Below are positions 8,820-18,023 of a stretch of 64,000 bases of DNA, in pieces (the stretch's first letter is position 1; each line of letters opens with the position of its first letter). This DNA comes from Pseudomonas nabeulensis (GTDB lineage: Bacteria > Pseudomonadota > Gammaproteobacteria > Pseudomonadales > Pseudomonadaceae): positions 124,001-188,000 of the forward strand of contig NZ_QUZT01000003.1 in assembly GCF_004682045.1 (NCBI RefSeq), in the 5' to 3' direction. The notes beneath the pieces were generated by a model. The model did no database searches. It saw nothing but the letters and a program-made list of their open reading frames with translations, and had not been told where the DNA came from. Both the position numbers and the translations under genes were made by a program.

Positions 8820-8873
8820 TTCTGAAAGTCCGGAAAGTCCCATGCGAGTGCGGATTTCCGGATTTTTTTTGCC
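8819..8873 (+). repeat. Terminator-bearing direct repeat, copy 2
   Basis: Diverged copy of the element at 3655-3709, same orientation. It has the TCCGGAAA / TTTCCGGA stem, a spacer with CCCATGCGAGTG, eight T residues and GCC. It should act as the terminator of the receptor operon. Confidence 0.75.
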
Positions 8874-9098
8874 TGTGTATCCAGCGCTTGTAAAGCGGGG
8901 TGTCAATATCTCAGGCAAATATACTGTTTACTTGATCGTCTGATTGGCTTATAAAATAGCCAATAACACAAGGTGATACATAAAATCAATTCACCTGTAA
9001 AAATAATATTTCCAAATGAATAAATAGAAGATTCTGCCCTTCATTGAAGGATGGTGTTTACCCATCCTTTTTGCTCCCACCAAGCTCGGGTACCTTGC
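8874..9098. promoter_or_regulatory. AT-rich leader region of the ABC importer operon
   Basis: 225 bases without a coding frame, distinctly more AT-rich than its surroundings. It contains an inverted repeat ATTGGCT (8943-8949) / AGCCAAT (8958-8964), a possible operator, and a terminator-like hairpin at 9047-9070 close to the first gene. The promoter of the importer operon should lie here, but no clear -35/-10 pair stands out. Confidence 0.5.
9047..9071 (+). terminator. Terminator-like hairpin in the leader of the ABC importer operon
   Basis: AAGGATGG and CCATCCTT form an eight-base-pair stem with a seven-base loop, followed by further T residues. It lies about 30 bases before the ATG at 9099. 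If that start is right, this is a candidate attenuator. Confidence 0.5.
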
Positions 9099-10118
9099 AT
9101 GACCACACTCAAAGCCTTCACCAGAACCCTCCTGTTATCAGCCTCGTTGCTGGTCGGCGGGCTTACCGCGACCGCAACTTATGCCGAGACGCCCGCGCCT
9201 GTCACCTATGGTGGCTCGACCTGGTTCAGCAGCTTTCCGGTCTGGGTTGGCATTGATAAGGGCATCTTCAAAAAGCATGGCCTGGACGTTAAATGGCAGC
9301 TGTTTGGTACCTCGTCGAGCCGCATGAGTGCGATGGTGTCCGGCAATCTGGATTTTGCCGCCTCCAGTGCGATTCCTGCGTTGTCGTTGATGGCGGCGGG
9401 CAGCAAGTCGTTTGAAGTCATCTCCGAGCCGGATTCGTTCGTCACCGTGCAGGGCGTGTTCACTGACGGCGCCATCAAGGATATCGCTGGGCTAAAGGGC
9501 AAGAAAATCGGTGTCACCTACGCGTCGAGCGGACACATTCTCATTCTTGACCTGCTCAAACAAGCGCAAATGGACCCGAACAAGGACGTCATGTTGTTGA
9601 ACATGCCGACCCAGGAAATGCCGGCGGCCCTCAAGACCGGGCAGATCGACGCCGCCGTGGCCTGGTCGCCTACCTTCGATATCCTGCAACGCCAGGGCAG
9701 CACGCTGTTGGCCGATGACACCCAATTCAGCCTCTACAAGCAATTCAAGATTGGCACCGGGCCGGACATCCTGATCGCCAGTCGCGCCTACACCAAGGAG
9801 CATCCGAAGCAAGCCCAGGCGTTCGTCGACAGCTACATGGAAGCCATCGCGTTCATCAAGGCCCACCCAGAGGAGGCCGCCCAGTCCATCACCGAGCTGA
9901 CCAAATTGCCGGTGGATGAACAGCTCAAGACCATCAACGCCATCGAGTGGCATGACCTGGCCGAGCAGAAGCAAACCTTGATCGAGACTCAGAGCTTCCA
10001 GAACGGCCTCAAGCAACTGGCCGCCTTCATGGTCGAGAACAAGCAGCTGTCCAAGGTCCCGGCTGTGGATGACTGGTTCAACACCTCGTTCGTCAGCCAC
10101 GCAGAGAGCCGTCCATGA
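9099..10118 (+). CDS. NitT/TauT-type ABC transporter, substrate-binding protein
   Basis: 339 residues. A signal peptide ends near residue 29 (LTATATYA before ETPAPVTYGG). The mature part has the NMT1/SsuA-like pattern (WVGIDKGIFKKHGLDV, then SGNLDFAASSAIPALSLMAAG, and LKGKKIGVTYASSGH). Such proteins deliver sulfonates, nitrate, pyrimidine precursors or small aromatic acids to the membrane complex; the ligand here is unknown. An earlier ATG at 9051 would place a non-signal-like extension in front and overlap a terminator-like hairpin, so 9099 is preferred although its ribosome site is weak. It overlaps the permease gene by four bases. Confidence 0.9.
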   Translation: MTTLKAFTRTLLLSASLLVGGLTATATYAETPAPVTYGGSTWFSSFPVWVGIDKGIFKKHGLDVKWQLFGTSSSRMSAMVSGNLDFAASSAIPALSLMAAGSKSFEVISEPDSFVTVQGVFTDGAIKDIAGLKGKKIGVTYASSGHILILDLLKQAQMDPNKDVMLLNMPTQEMPAALKTGQIDAAVAWSPTFDILQRQGSTLLADDTQFSLYKQFKIGTGPDILIASRAYTKEHPKQAQAFVDSYMEAIAFIKAHPEEAAQSITELTKLPVDEQLKTINAIEWHDLAEQKQTLIETQSFQNGLKQLAAFMVENKQLSKVPAVDDWFNTSFVSHAESRP

Positions 10119-10906
10119 GCAGTTCCGTCGCCCGCCCTTATGTGCCGATGGGCACCGGCATCGTGTCGCGGCTGATCATCGGCTTCGCCACGCTGATCAT
10201 CATCCTCGCCGTCTGGGAAGCGGCAGTGAAGATGGGCTTTATTGAAGCTCTGTTCCTGCCGGCCCCGTCCGACATCTGGCATCGCGCGGTCGACATGACC
10301 GGCGACGGCAGCCTGATCGCCAATATTTTCGCCTCGACCCGCCGGGTGATGGTTGGCTTCCTGCTGGCCACCATCGTCGCGGTCCCGTTGGGGATCGCCA
10401 TGGGTTCGTCGCCGCTGTGCATGGCGATCTTCAACCCGCTGCTGTCGTTCCTGCGTCCGCTGCCGTCGATGAGCTGGGTGCCGCTGTCGTTGTTGTGGTT
10501 CGGCATTTCCGAATCGCAGAAGTACTCCATTGTGTTCATGGGCTCGCTGGCCCCGGCGCTGCTGTACATCATCGACTCCACCCGTAACGTCGACCCGCTG
10601 CTGATCCGCGCCGCCAAGAACCTGGGGGCCAAGCGCCATAACATCATGTTCGGCATCATCCTGCCGGCCGCGCTGCCGCAGATCATCACCGGTCTTAAAG
10701 TGATGCTCGGCATCGCCTGGACCTGCGTCATCTCCGCCGAGCTGATCGCCGCCCGTGAAGGCCTGGGCTTCATGATCATGAACGGCAAGGAATACTTCCA
10801 GACCGACACCGTGGTGTTGGGCATGGTCATGATCAGCATCACCGTACTGCTCACCGACCTGGTGATGCGTATTATCGAGAGGAGGCTCGTATCGTGGCAG
10901 GACTGA
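10115..10906 (+). CDS. NitT/TauT-type ABC transporter, permease
   Basis: 263 residues with about six membrane segments and the BPD_transp_1 EAA loop facing the ATPase (DPLLIRAAKNLGAKRHNI, then ILPAALPQIITGLK). The SsuC/TauC resemblance is clear in VPLGIAMGSSPLC and FLRPLPSMSWVPLSLLWFG. It starts within the stop of the binding-protein gene (ATGA) and overlaps the ATPase gene by 13 bases, so the three genes are one translationally coupled operon. Confidence 0.93.
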   Translation: MSSSVARPYVPMGTGIVSRLIIGFATLIIILAVWEAAVKMGFIEALFLPAPSDIWHRAVDMTGDGSLIANIFASTRRVMVGFLLATIVAVPLGIAMGSSPLCMAIFNPLLSFLRPLPSMSWVPLSLLWFGISESQKYSIVFMGSLAPALLYIIDSTRNVDPLLIRAAKNLGAKRHNIMFGIILPAALPQIITGLKVMLGIAWTCVISAELIAAREGLGFMIMNGKEYFQTDTVVLGMVMISITVLLTDLVMRIIERRLVSWQD

Positions 10907-11673
10907 ACCCAATCATTGAGCTCGAAGGCGTCTCCAAGCGCTACGGCGACATGCTCGCGCTGGATAACGTCAGCCTGCGCATCGAAAAAGGCGAGTTCGT
11001 GGTGATTGTCGGCGCGTCGGGCTGCGGCAAGAGCACCACCCTCAACATGATCGCCGGCTTCGATCATCCCAGCGAAGGGCTGGTGAAGGTCGAGGGGCGC
11101 CAGGTCACCGAAGTGAGCCCCAACACCGGCATGGTGTTCCAGCAGTACGCGCTGTTCCCGTGGTTGAGTGTGATCGACAACATCGCCTATGGCCTGAAGA
11201 TGAAAGGCATGAAAAAGGCCGAGCGCCGCGCCATTGCTCAGCAGTTTATTGACATGGTTGGCCTCAAGGGCTTTGAAAACGCCTACCCCAAACAACTGTC
11301 CGGCGGCATGAAGCAGCGCGTGACCATTGCGCGGGTGCTGGCCAACGACCCGGCGGTGATGCTGTTCGACGAACCCTTCGCTGCGCTGGACGCGATGACG
11401 CGCCAAGTGCTGCAGGAAGAACTGGTGCGCATCTACGAGCAAAGCGGCAAGACCATCGTGTTCATTACGCACTCGATTGATGAGGCGCTGATGCTCTCGT
11501 CGCGCATCCTGATCATGTCGGCGCGGCCAGGCAAGGTGGCCCAGGACATCGTCAACGACCTGCCGCACCCGCGTAACGCGGATGTGCAATTGTCGGAGCA
11601 GTACCTGGCAATGAAGCAGAAAATCTGGAAGACCGTTCAGGGCGAGGTGGCGAAAAGTCTAGCGACGCGCTGA
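10894..11673 (+). CDS. NitT/TauT-type ABC transporter, ATP-binding protein
   Basis: 259 residues. It has Walker A GASGCGKST, Q-loop MVFQQYALFPW, signature LSGGMKQR, Walker B VMLFDEP and H-loop FITHSIDEA. The start is GTG at 10894, inside the permease gene, with GAGAGGAGG about nine bases upstream. This is the energy-coupling subunit of the importer. The next gene lies 166 bases further on after an AT-rich gap, so the sox block is probably a separate transcript. Confidence 0.94.
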   Translation: MAGLNPIIELEGVSKRYGDMLALDNVSLRIEKGEFVVIVGASGCGKSTTLNMIAGFDHPSEGLVKVEGRQVTEVSPNTGMVFQQYALFPWLSVIDNIAYGLKMKGMKKAERRAIAQQFIDMVGLKGFENAYPKQLSGGMKQRVTIARVLANDPAVMLFDEPFAALDAMTRQVLQEELVRIYEQSGKTIVFITHSIDEALMLSSRILIMSARPGKVAQDIVNDLPHPRNADVQLSEQYLAMKQKIWKTVQGEVAKSLATR

Positions 11674-11839
11674 CGAAGTTACCCGGTGTAGACCTCCCGT
11701 TGTGGGTCTGCGCCGGAGCTTCGCTCGTCCAGAGCTTTTAAATGAAAGCTATATTTGCAAGCGATTTGTTTTAGGTCTTAACCCTGGACTTTATCGATAA
11801 ATAATTTCACTTACGAACTTAAAATTTTCAGGCGAAAAA

Positions 11840-12706
11840 ATGAACACTCCAGACGCTTCTTTCATCCTCACCGTCAGTTGCCCGGCCACTTCGGGCATCG
11901 TCGCCGCCGTCACCTCTTACCTGGCGCAGCAGAAATGCTACATCAGCGAACTGGCGCAGTTCGATGATGAATTCACCGGGCGTTTCTTCCTGCGGGCGGT
12001 GTTCCGTTTCAACGCCGGTGTGGTCGGTGAGATCGAAGCCCTCAAGCCGGGCTTTGAACCGGTGGCCAACGAGTTTGACATGACCTGGCAGATCCACGAT
12101 CGCAGCCGCCCGATGAAGGTGCTGCTGATGGTCAGCAAGTTCGACCATTGCCTGTCCGACCTGCTGTACCGCCGCCATAAAGGCGAGATGGAGATGGAGA
12201 TCACTGCCATCGTCTCCAACCACAAAGACCTGCGCGCCATGGCCGAGCGTGAAGGCATCCGCTTTATCCACTTGCCGGTGACCAAGGACACCAAGGCCCA
12301 GCAGGAACAGGCGCTGCTCGACGTGGTGCGCGAGACCGGCACCGAGTTGGTGGTGCTGGCGCGCTACATGCAGATTCTCTCCGATGACCTGTGCCGCCAG
12401 CTCAGTGGTCGTGCGATCAACATTCACCACTCGTTCCTGCCAGGCTTCAAAGGCGCCAAGCCGTATCACCAGGCGTTCGAGCGTGGGGTCAAGCTGATCG
12501 GCGCCACCGCCCACTACGTGACCTCCGACCTCGACGAAGGCCCGATCATCGAGCAGGAAGTGCAGCGCGTGGACCATGCCTACAAGCCTGAAGACCTGGT
12601 GGCCATCGGTCGCGACACCGAGACCGTGGCCCTGTCCAAGGCCGTGAAATATCACCTGGAACACCGCGTGTTCATGAACCACGACCGCACGGTGATCTTC
12701 CGATGA
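11840..12706 (+). CDS. purU: Formyltetrahydrofolate deformylase PurU
   Basis: 288 residues. An N-terminal ACT domain ([24 protein letters not shown]) is followed by a formyltransferase-like catalytic domain with the conserved [19 protein letters not shown] and the catalytic Asp in [12 protein letters not shown]. It hydrolyses 10-formyl-THF to formate and THF. It overlaps folD by four bases (ATGA), and the sox genes follow: the set would turn methylene-THF made by oxidative demethylation into formate and free THF. The start has a GGCG only three bases upstream, but the ACT domain begins correctly there. Confidence 0.94.
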   Translation: MNTPDASFILTVSCPATSGIVAAVTSYLAQQKCYISELAQFDDEFTGRFFLRAVFRFNAGVVGEIEALKPGFEPVANEFDMTWQIHDRSRPMKVLLMVSKFDHCLSDLLYRRHKGEMEMEITAIVSNHKDLRAMAEREGIRFIHLPVTKDTKAQQEQALLDVVRETGTELVVLARYMQILSDDLCRQLSGRAINIHHSFLPGFKGAKPYHQAFERGVKLIGATAHYVTSDLDEGPIIEQEVQRVDHAYKPEDLVAIGRDTETVALSKAVKYHLEHRVFMNHDRTVIFR

Positions 12707-13590
12707 ACACACCGCGAATCATCGACGGAAAACTCGCCGCCCGCGAAGTGCTCGCGGCGGTCAAGCACGAGGTCGAGGTGCTGGGCGCCGAGGGCCTGCA
12801 ACCGTGTTTGGCGGTGGTGCTGGTGGGCAACGACCCCGCCAGCCGCGTGTACGTACGCAACAAGGTCGAGCGCTGCGCCGAAGTGGGCATCTGCTCGATA
12901 GAACATCTGCTGCCGGCGGAGATTGATCAGGCCACGGTGCTGGCCTTGATCGCCGATTTGAATGCCGACCCGCGGGTCAACGGCATTCTGGTGCAGATGC
13001 CGTTGCCCAAACAGATCGACGAGGCAGCGGTGATCCAGGCGATTGATCCGCGCAAGGACGTCGACGGTTTCCACCGTGAAAACGTCGGCGCGCTGACCCT
13101 CGGCCAGCCCGCGCTGTACCCGTGCACGCCAAGCGGCTGCCTGTACTTGCTCAACCAGGTGCTGGGCGACTTGAGCGGCAAGCACGCGGTGGTGGTGGGG
13201 CGCTCGAACATCGTCGGCAAGCCGATGGCCGCCTTGCTGCTGCAAGCCAATTGCACGGTGACCGTGCTGCACTCACGCAGTGTCGACGCGCCGCGCCTGT
13301 GTCGCGAAGCCGATATCGTCATCGCCGCCGTGGGGCGCCCGCAGTTGATCACGGCTGATTGGCTCAAAGAGGGCGCCGTGGTGATCGACGTCGGCATCAA
13401 CCGCATCAGCGACGCCGACAGAACCCGCCTGGTGGGGGATGTGGACTTCGCCAGCGCCTCGCAAAAAGCCGCCGCCATCACCCCGGTGCCGGGCGGTGTG
13501 GGGCCGATGACCATTGCCTTCCTGCTGCAAAACACCGTCCGCGCCTTGCGCCAGCAACTGTCCGACCCTGGAGCTCACCATGCCCTTTAG
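12703..13590 (+). CDS. folD: Methylenetetrahydrofolate dehydrogenase/cyclohydrolase FolD
   Basis: 295 residues. It has the catalytic lysine in [14 protein letters not shown], the substrate segment [15 protein letters not shown], and the Rossmann motif [14 protein letters not shown], and closes with [11 protein letters not shown]. It oxidises 5,10-methylene-THF to 10-formyl-THF. Its position between purU and soxB suggests a dedicated paralog serving this catabolic operon rather than the housekeeping enzyme; whether another folD exists cannot be seen here. The 3' end overlaps soxB by 11 bases. Confidence 0.94.
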   Translation: MNTPRIIDGKLAAREVLAAVKHEVEVLGAEGLQPCLAVVLVGNDPASRVYVRNKVERCAEVGICSIEHLLPAEIDQATVLALIADLNADPRVNGILVQMPLPKQIDEAAVIQAIDPRKDVDGFHRENVGALTLGQPALYPCTPSGCLYLLNQVLGDLSGKHAVVVGRSNIVGKPMAALLLQANCTVTVLHSRSVDAPRLCREADIVIAAVGRPQLITADWLKEGAVVIDVGINRISDADRTRLVGDVDFASASQKAAAITPVPGGVGPMTIAFLLQNTVRALRQQLSDPGAHHAL

Positions 13591-14821
13591 CCTGCTGAAA
13601 TACGGCTTGTCGTCCGAGTACCCGGTGGAAGTGGATTTGCCGGCGCCCAAGGAACTGAAATCCGCCTATGACGTGGTGATCATCGGCGCCGGTGGTCATG
13701 GCCTCGCCACCGCTTACTACCTGGCCAAGTACCACGGCATCACCAATGTGGCGGTGCTGGAAAAGGCCTACCTGGGCGGCGGCAACACCGCACGCAACAC
13801 GGCGGTGATTCGCTCCAACTACCTGACCTCCGAAGGCGTGCGCTTCTATATCGAATCGGTGCGCATGTTCAAGGAGCTGTCCAACGAGTTCGACTTCAAC
13901 ATCATGTACTCCGAGCGCGGGCAACTGACGCTGGCGCACACCGATGCCACGGTGCGTGCGTTTCGCCAGCGCGCCGAAGTGAACAAGCACTTCGGCGGCC
14001 GTTGCGAAATGATCGACCGTCAGCAGATCCGCGAACTGGTGCCGTCCCTCAACCTTGACCCCGGGCACCTGCCGGTGCTCGCCGGGCTGTGGCACGAAGA
14101 CGGCGCCACCGCGCGCCACGATGCAGTGGCCTGGGGTTATGCCAAGGAAGCGGCCAAGCGCGGCGTGGAAATTCATCAGCTCACCGAAGTGCAGGACCTG
14201 GTGATCACCAACGGTCGCATCACCGCCATCAAGACCAATCGCGGCAATATCCAGTGCGGTTGCGTGGTGCAGGCGGTGGCCGGTTCCAGTTCGATTCTGT
14301 TGAACAAGGCGGGGATCAAGGCGCCGATCCACACCTACCCGTTGCAGGCGATGGTGACCCAGCCGTTCAAGCCGTTCCTCGACCCGTTGGTGAGTTCGTC
14401 TGCGCTGCACTGTTATGTGCAACAGACCAGCCGTGGCGAGATCGTCTTCGGCGGCGGTTCCGACCCGTACCCGCTGTACAACTCGCGCTCGACCCTGGAC
14501 CTCAAGGAAAGCCTGCTGTCGGCCGCCATCGAGATGTTCCCGTTCATGGCCAACGCCAAGTTGATGCGCCAGTGGGGCGGCATGACCGACATGACCCCCG
14601 ACTACAGCCCGATCATGGGCCTGTCCCCGGTGGAAAATTACTACCTTGACGCCGGCTGGGGCACATGGGGCTTCAAGGCCACGCCGATCACCGGCAAGAC
14701 CATGGCCGAACTGGTCGCCAGCGGCGGCCACGTGCCGGACCTGATCAAACCGTTTGCCCTCGACCGGTTCTCCACCTTCCAGCAAGTCAACGAGATGGGC
14801 GCGACAGCGGCCAGCCACTGA
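13580..14821 (+). CDS. soxB: Heterotetrameric sarcosine oxidase-like beta subunit SoxB
   Basis: 413 residues. It has an N-terminal FAD-binding motif ([22 protein letters not shown]), the DAO fold, and a [15 protein letters not shown] segment typical of SoxB, whose His is a candidate flavin-attachment residue. The end has the family signature [16 protein letters not shown] and [18 protein letters not shown]. In the complex this subunit oxidises the N-methyl amino acid. The ATG at 13580 has GGAG six bases upstream; an earlier in-frame start would lie deep within folD. The substrate could be sarcosine or a related N-methyl compound. Confidence 0.9.
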   Translation: MPFSLLKYGLSSEYPVEVDLPAPKELKSAYDVVIIGAGGHGLATAYYLAKYHGITNVAVLEKAYLGGGNTARNTAVIRSNYLTSEGVRFYIESVRMFKELSNEFDFNIMYSERGQLTLAHTDATVRAFRQRAEVNKHFGGRCEMIDRQQIRELVPSLNLDPGHLPVLAGLWHEDGATARHDAVAWGYAKEAAKRGVEIHQLTEVQDLVITNGRITAIKTNRGNIQCGCVVQAVAGSSSILLNKAGIKAPIHTYPLQAMVTQPFKPFLDPLVSSSALHCYVQQTSRGEIVFGGGSDPYPLYNSRSTLDLKESLLSAAIEMFPFMANAKLMRQWGGMTDMTPDYSPIMGLSPVENYYLDAGWGTWGFKATPITGKTMAELVASGGHVPDLIKPFALDRFSTFQQVNEMGATAASH

Positions 14822-14833
14822 CGGAGTGCATTT

Positions 14834-15127
14834 ATGAAAATCATGACCTGCCCCCTCAACGGCGCGCGCAACATCAACGAGTTCACCTACGGTGGTGAAG
14901 TCAAAAGCATGCCCGACCCGGCCACCTGCTCCACGGCGCAATGGGCCGACTACGTGTTCAACAGCGAGAACATCGCCGGTGTGGTCACCGAATGGTGGAT
15001 GCACAACGCGTCGAGCTACTGGTTTATCGCCGTGCGCCACACCGTCACCGACCAGATCCTGCGCACCTTCGACCCCAAGGAAATGTTCACCCGGCGAATC
15101 GACTTCGCCACGGAGGCTTCCCAATGA
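14834..15127 (+). CDS. soxD: Sarcosine oxidase-like delta subunit SoxD with altered zinc site
   Basis: 97 residues. It keeps the SoxD framework (CP at the start, NEFTYGGE, WADYVFNSENIAG, WWMH, TVTDQILRTF). In described SoxD proteins zinc is held by a CPxCG pair and by a His and Cys four residues apart in the second half. Here the first motif reads CPLNG, with Asn for the second Cys, and the second reads HNASSYW, with Ser where Cys is expected. Two of four ligands are therefore missing, so zinc binding is doubtful. The gene overlaps soxA by four bases. Confidence 0.85.
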   Translation: MKIMTCPLNGARNINEFTYGGEVKSMPDPATCSTAQWADYVFNSENIAGVVTEWWMHNASSYWFIAVRHTVTDQILRTFDPKEMFTRRIDFATEASQ

Positions 15128-18021
15128 CGCGCCTGCCTGCCCCGATGGGGTTGCTGATCGACCGCAACAAGCCTGTGAGTTTTTCCTTCGACGGCCGTTC
15201 GTTCCAGGGTTTCAGCGGCGATACCGTCGCCAGTGCCTTGCTGGGCTGCGAGCAGTGGTTGATGTCGCGCTCGTTCAAATACCACCGCGCCCGTGGCCCG
15301 TTGACCATGGCCGCCCAGGACGCCAACACCCTGGTGCAACTGCCCAACGAGCCGAACGTGATCGCCGACCTGCAACCGCTGTTGCCGGGCCTGCAAGTCA
15401 CCCCGCAGAACATCAGCGGCACCCTGGAGAAAGACAAGGACGCTTACCTGGGCAAGTTCTCCAAGTTCATGCCGGTGGGGTTCTACTACCGTGCGTTCTA
15501 CAAGCCCAAGGGCATGTGGAAGCGCTGGGAGCCGTTGATTCGCAAGAAGGCCGGCCTGGGCATTCTCGACCTTGAGTTCAAGCCTGAGTACCACGACAAG
15601 GCCTTCCTGTTCTTTGACGTGGTGGTCATCGGCAGCGGCCCGGCGGGCCTGAGCGCGGCGCTCACCGCCGCCGACGCTGGCGCCAAAGTGCTGCTGGTGG
15701 AGCAACAACCGGTACTCGGCGGCGCGCTGACCTATGCACGCTTTGACCTGGACGCCAACGTCGCCAGCGGCACCCGCGAGCAAATGGTCGGCGCGGCGAG
15801 TAATCACCCGAATATCCGCGTGATGACCGACGCCACCTGCAACGCCTGGTTCGCCGACAACTACCTGCCGATCCACCAAGGCAAGCGCATGTACAAGGTA
15901 CGTGCGCGCCAGTGCATCGTCGCCAGCGGTGCGTTCGACCAACCGGTGGTGTTCCGCAACAACGACCTGCCGGGCGTGGTGCTCACCAGTGCGGTGCAAC
16001 GCTTGATGCGCTTGTACGCGGTCAAGCCGGGCAAGCGCGCGGTGGTGCTCACCGGCAATGACGACGGCTACCTCGCTGCGCTGGATCTGCACGAGCAAGG
16101 CGTCGCCGTTGCCGCGTTGCTCGACATGCGCCCACAACCGGCATCGCAAGCCTTGCTGGCGGCGGTGAAGGCCAAGGGCATCGTGGTGCACCTGGAACAT
16201 ACGGTGTACGAAGCCCTTGCTGACAAGCGCGGCCTGCATGTCAGCGGTGTGGATGTGCGGCGTATCGTCGGCCAGGGTCGCGTCGCCGATCAGGGCCAGG
16301 TGCTGGACTGCGACCTGCTGTGCATGTCGGCGGGCTACATGCCCGTCTACCAATTGCTGTGCCAGGCCGGCGGTGCGCTGAGCTACAACGACACCCGCGC
16401 CGCGTTTGCCATCAAGGGCCTGCCGGCCAACTTGCAGATTGCCGGTTCGGTGAATGGGCAACACGCGTTGGTCAACGTGATCGAGGACGGTCGCTACGCC
16501 GCCGCCAAGGCGCTGGCAGCCCTGGGCCTGGGCCAGGAGCCGACGCAGGCACCGGCCGTCGACAGTGCGCGGGTCAACTTCGATTGGCCGATCTTTGCTC
16601 ACCCCAAGGGCAAGGAGTTCGTCGATTACGATGAAGACTTGCAGGTGCGCGACATCATCAACGCCACCCGTCATGGCTATCGTGATGTGCAACTGGTCAA
16701 GCGCTTTTCCACCGTGGGCATGGGGCCGTCCCAGGGGCGTCATTCGGCGTTGCCGACGGCGCGTTTGGTGGCCGCATCCACTAACCGCAACATCGGCGAA
16801 ACCGGTGTGACCACCGCGCGCCCACCCTTCACCGAAGAAAAACTCGCCCTGCTGGCCGGGCGTGGTTTTGACCCGTACCGCCGCACCCCGATGCACGAGC
16901 GCCATCTGCAAGCCGGCGCGAAAATGATGCCGGCGGGTATCTGGCAGCGCCCGGCGTTCTACGGCCCGGCCCATGAACGTGAGCGCTGCATGCGTGAAGA
17001 GGCGGAATGCGTGCGCAACAACGTCGGCCTGATCGACGTGTCTACCCTTGGCGGCCTCGACGTACGTGGCCCGGACGCGGGTGAACTGCTGGAACGCATG
17101 TACACCTTCGGCTTCAAGAAACTGGCCGTGGGGCGCACCCGTTATGCGCTGCTGACCAACGAGCAAGGTGTGGTCGGTGATGATGGCGTGGCATGTCGCC
17201 TGTCTGATAATCACTTTTACGTCTCGGCCACCACCAGTGGCGTCGACCGTATCTACCAGCAAATGCTGCAATGGAATGCCCAGTGGCGCCTGGATGTGGA
17301 CGTGGCCAACGTCACCGCCGCATACGCCGCCGTCAACCTGGCCGGGCCGCAGTCGCGCAAGGTGCTGGAGACGGTCTGCACCGACGTTGACCTGAGCGCT
17401 GAAGCCTTCCCTTACCTGGGTGTACGCGAAGGCACGGTGGCCGGGATTCCGGCGCGCATCCTGCGGGTCGGTTTTGTCGGCGAACTGGGCTACGAAATCC
17501 ACGTGCCAGCGCGGTATGCCGAAGCCTTGTGGGACATCCTGTTGGAAACCGGTAAAGCCTTCGGCATTCGCCCATTCGGCGTTGAGACCCAGCGCCTGCT
17601 GCGTCTGGAAAAAGGCCACGTGATCATCAGCCAGGATACCGACGGCATGACTCACCCCGGCGAGATCGACATGCAGTGGGCGATTGCCCGCAAAAAGCCG
17701 TTCTTCATCGGCAAGCGCTCGGTGGAAATCCTCGAAGCGCAGCCGCTCAAGCGCAAGTTGGTGGGCTTCAAGCTGGCCAAGACCCAACCGCTGCCGCTGG
17801 AAGGGCATCTGGTGCTCGAAGGCGCGGATATCAGCGGCAACGTCACCTCGTGTGAGTACTCCAGCACCCTGGACGCGATCATCGGCCTGGCCTATGTCGG
17901 CGCCAAACAGGCCGCGCCCGGCAGCCAGGTGCCGATCCGTGTCGGCGGCGGCCAGATCGTCAGTGCCACGGTGGTCGAACTGCCTTTCTATGACCCTGAA
18001 AACAAGCGTCAGGAGCTGTGA
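15124..18021 (+). CDS. soxA: Sarcosine oxidase-like alpha subunit SoxA
   Basis: 965 residues, the family's usual size. The N-terminal part resembles a Fer2_4-type domain (FSFDGRSFQGFSGDTVASALLG). A pyridine-nucleotide oxidoreductase core follows with VVVIGSGPAGLSAALTAADAG near residue 165, and the C-terminal half is a GcvT-like folate-binding aminomethyltransferase domain (RKVLETVCTDVDL, then LGYEIHVPARYAEALWD). The alpha subunit receives electrons and passes the imine carbon to THF as methylene-THF. The open frame reaches back to 14941 through soxD, but the ATG at 15124, overlapping the soxD stop, fits the family start. Confidence 0.92.
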   Translation: MTRLPAPMGLLIDRNKPVSFSFDGRSFQGFSGDTVASALLGCEQWLMSRSFKYHRARGPLTMAAQDANTLVQLPNEPNVIADLQPLLPGLQVTPQNISGTLEKDKDAYLGKFSKFMPVGFYYRAFYKPKGMWKRWEPLIRKKAGLGILDLEFKPEYHDKAFLFFDVVVIGSGPAGLSAALTAADAGAKVLLVEQQPVLGGALTYARFDLDANVASGTREQMVGAASNHPNIRVMTDATCNAWFADNYLPIHQGKRMYKVRARQCIVASGAFDQPVVFRNNDLPGVVLTSAVQRLMRLYAVKPGKRAVVLTGNDDGYLAALDLHEQGVAVAALLDMRPQPASQALLAAVKAKGIVVHLEHTVYEALADKRGLHVSGVDVRRIVGQGRVADQGQVLDCDLLCMSAGYMPVYQLLCQAGGALSYNDTRAAFAIKGLPANLQIAGSVNGQHALVNVIEDGRYAAAKALAALGLGQEPTQAPAVDSARVNFDWPIFAHPKGKEFVDYDEDLQVRDIINATRHGYRDVQLVKRFSTVGMGPSQGRHSALPTARLVAASTNRNIGETGVTTARPPFTEEKLALLAGRGFDPYRRTPMHERHLQAGAKMMPAGIWQRPAFYGPAHERERCMREEAECVRNNVGLIDVSTLGGLDVRGPDAGELLERMYTFGFKKLAVGRTRYALLTNEQGVVGDDGVACRLSDNHFYVSATTSGVDRIYQQMLQWNAQWRLDVDVANVTAAYAAVNLAGPQSRKVLETVCTDVDLSAEAFPYLGVREGTVAGIPARILRVGFVGELGYEIHVPARYAEALWDILLETGKAFGIRPFGVETQRLLRLEKGHVIISQDTDGMTHPGEIDMQWAIARKKPFFIGKRSVEILEAQPLKRKLVGFKLAKTQPLPLEGHLVLEGADISGNVTSCEYSSTLDAIIGLAYVGAKQAAPGSQVPIRVGGGQIVSATVVELPFYDPENKRQEL

Positions 18022-18023
18022 AC

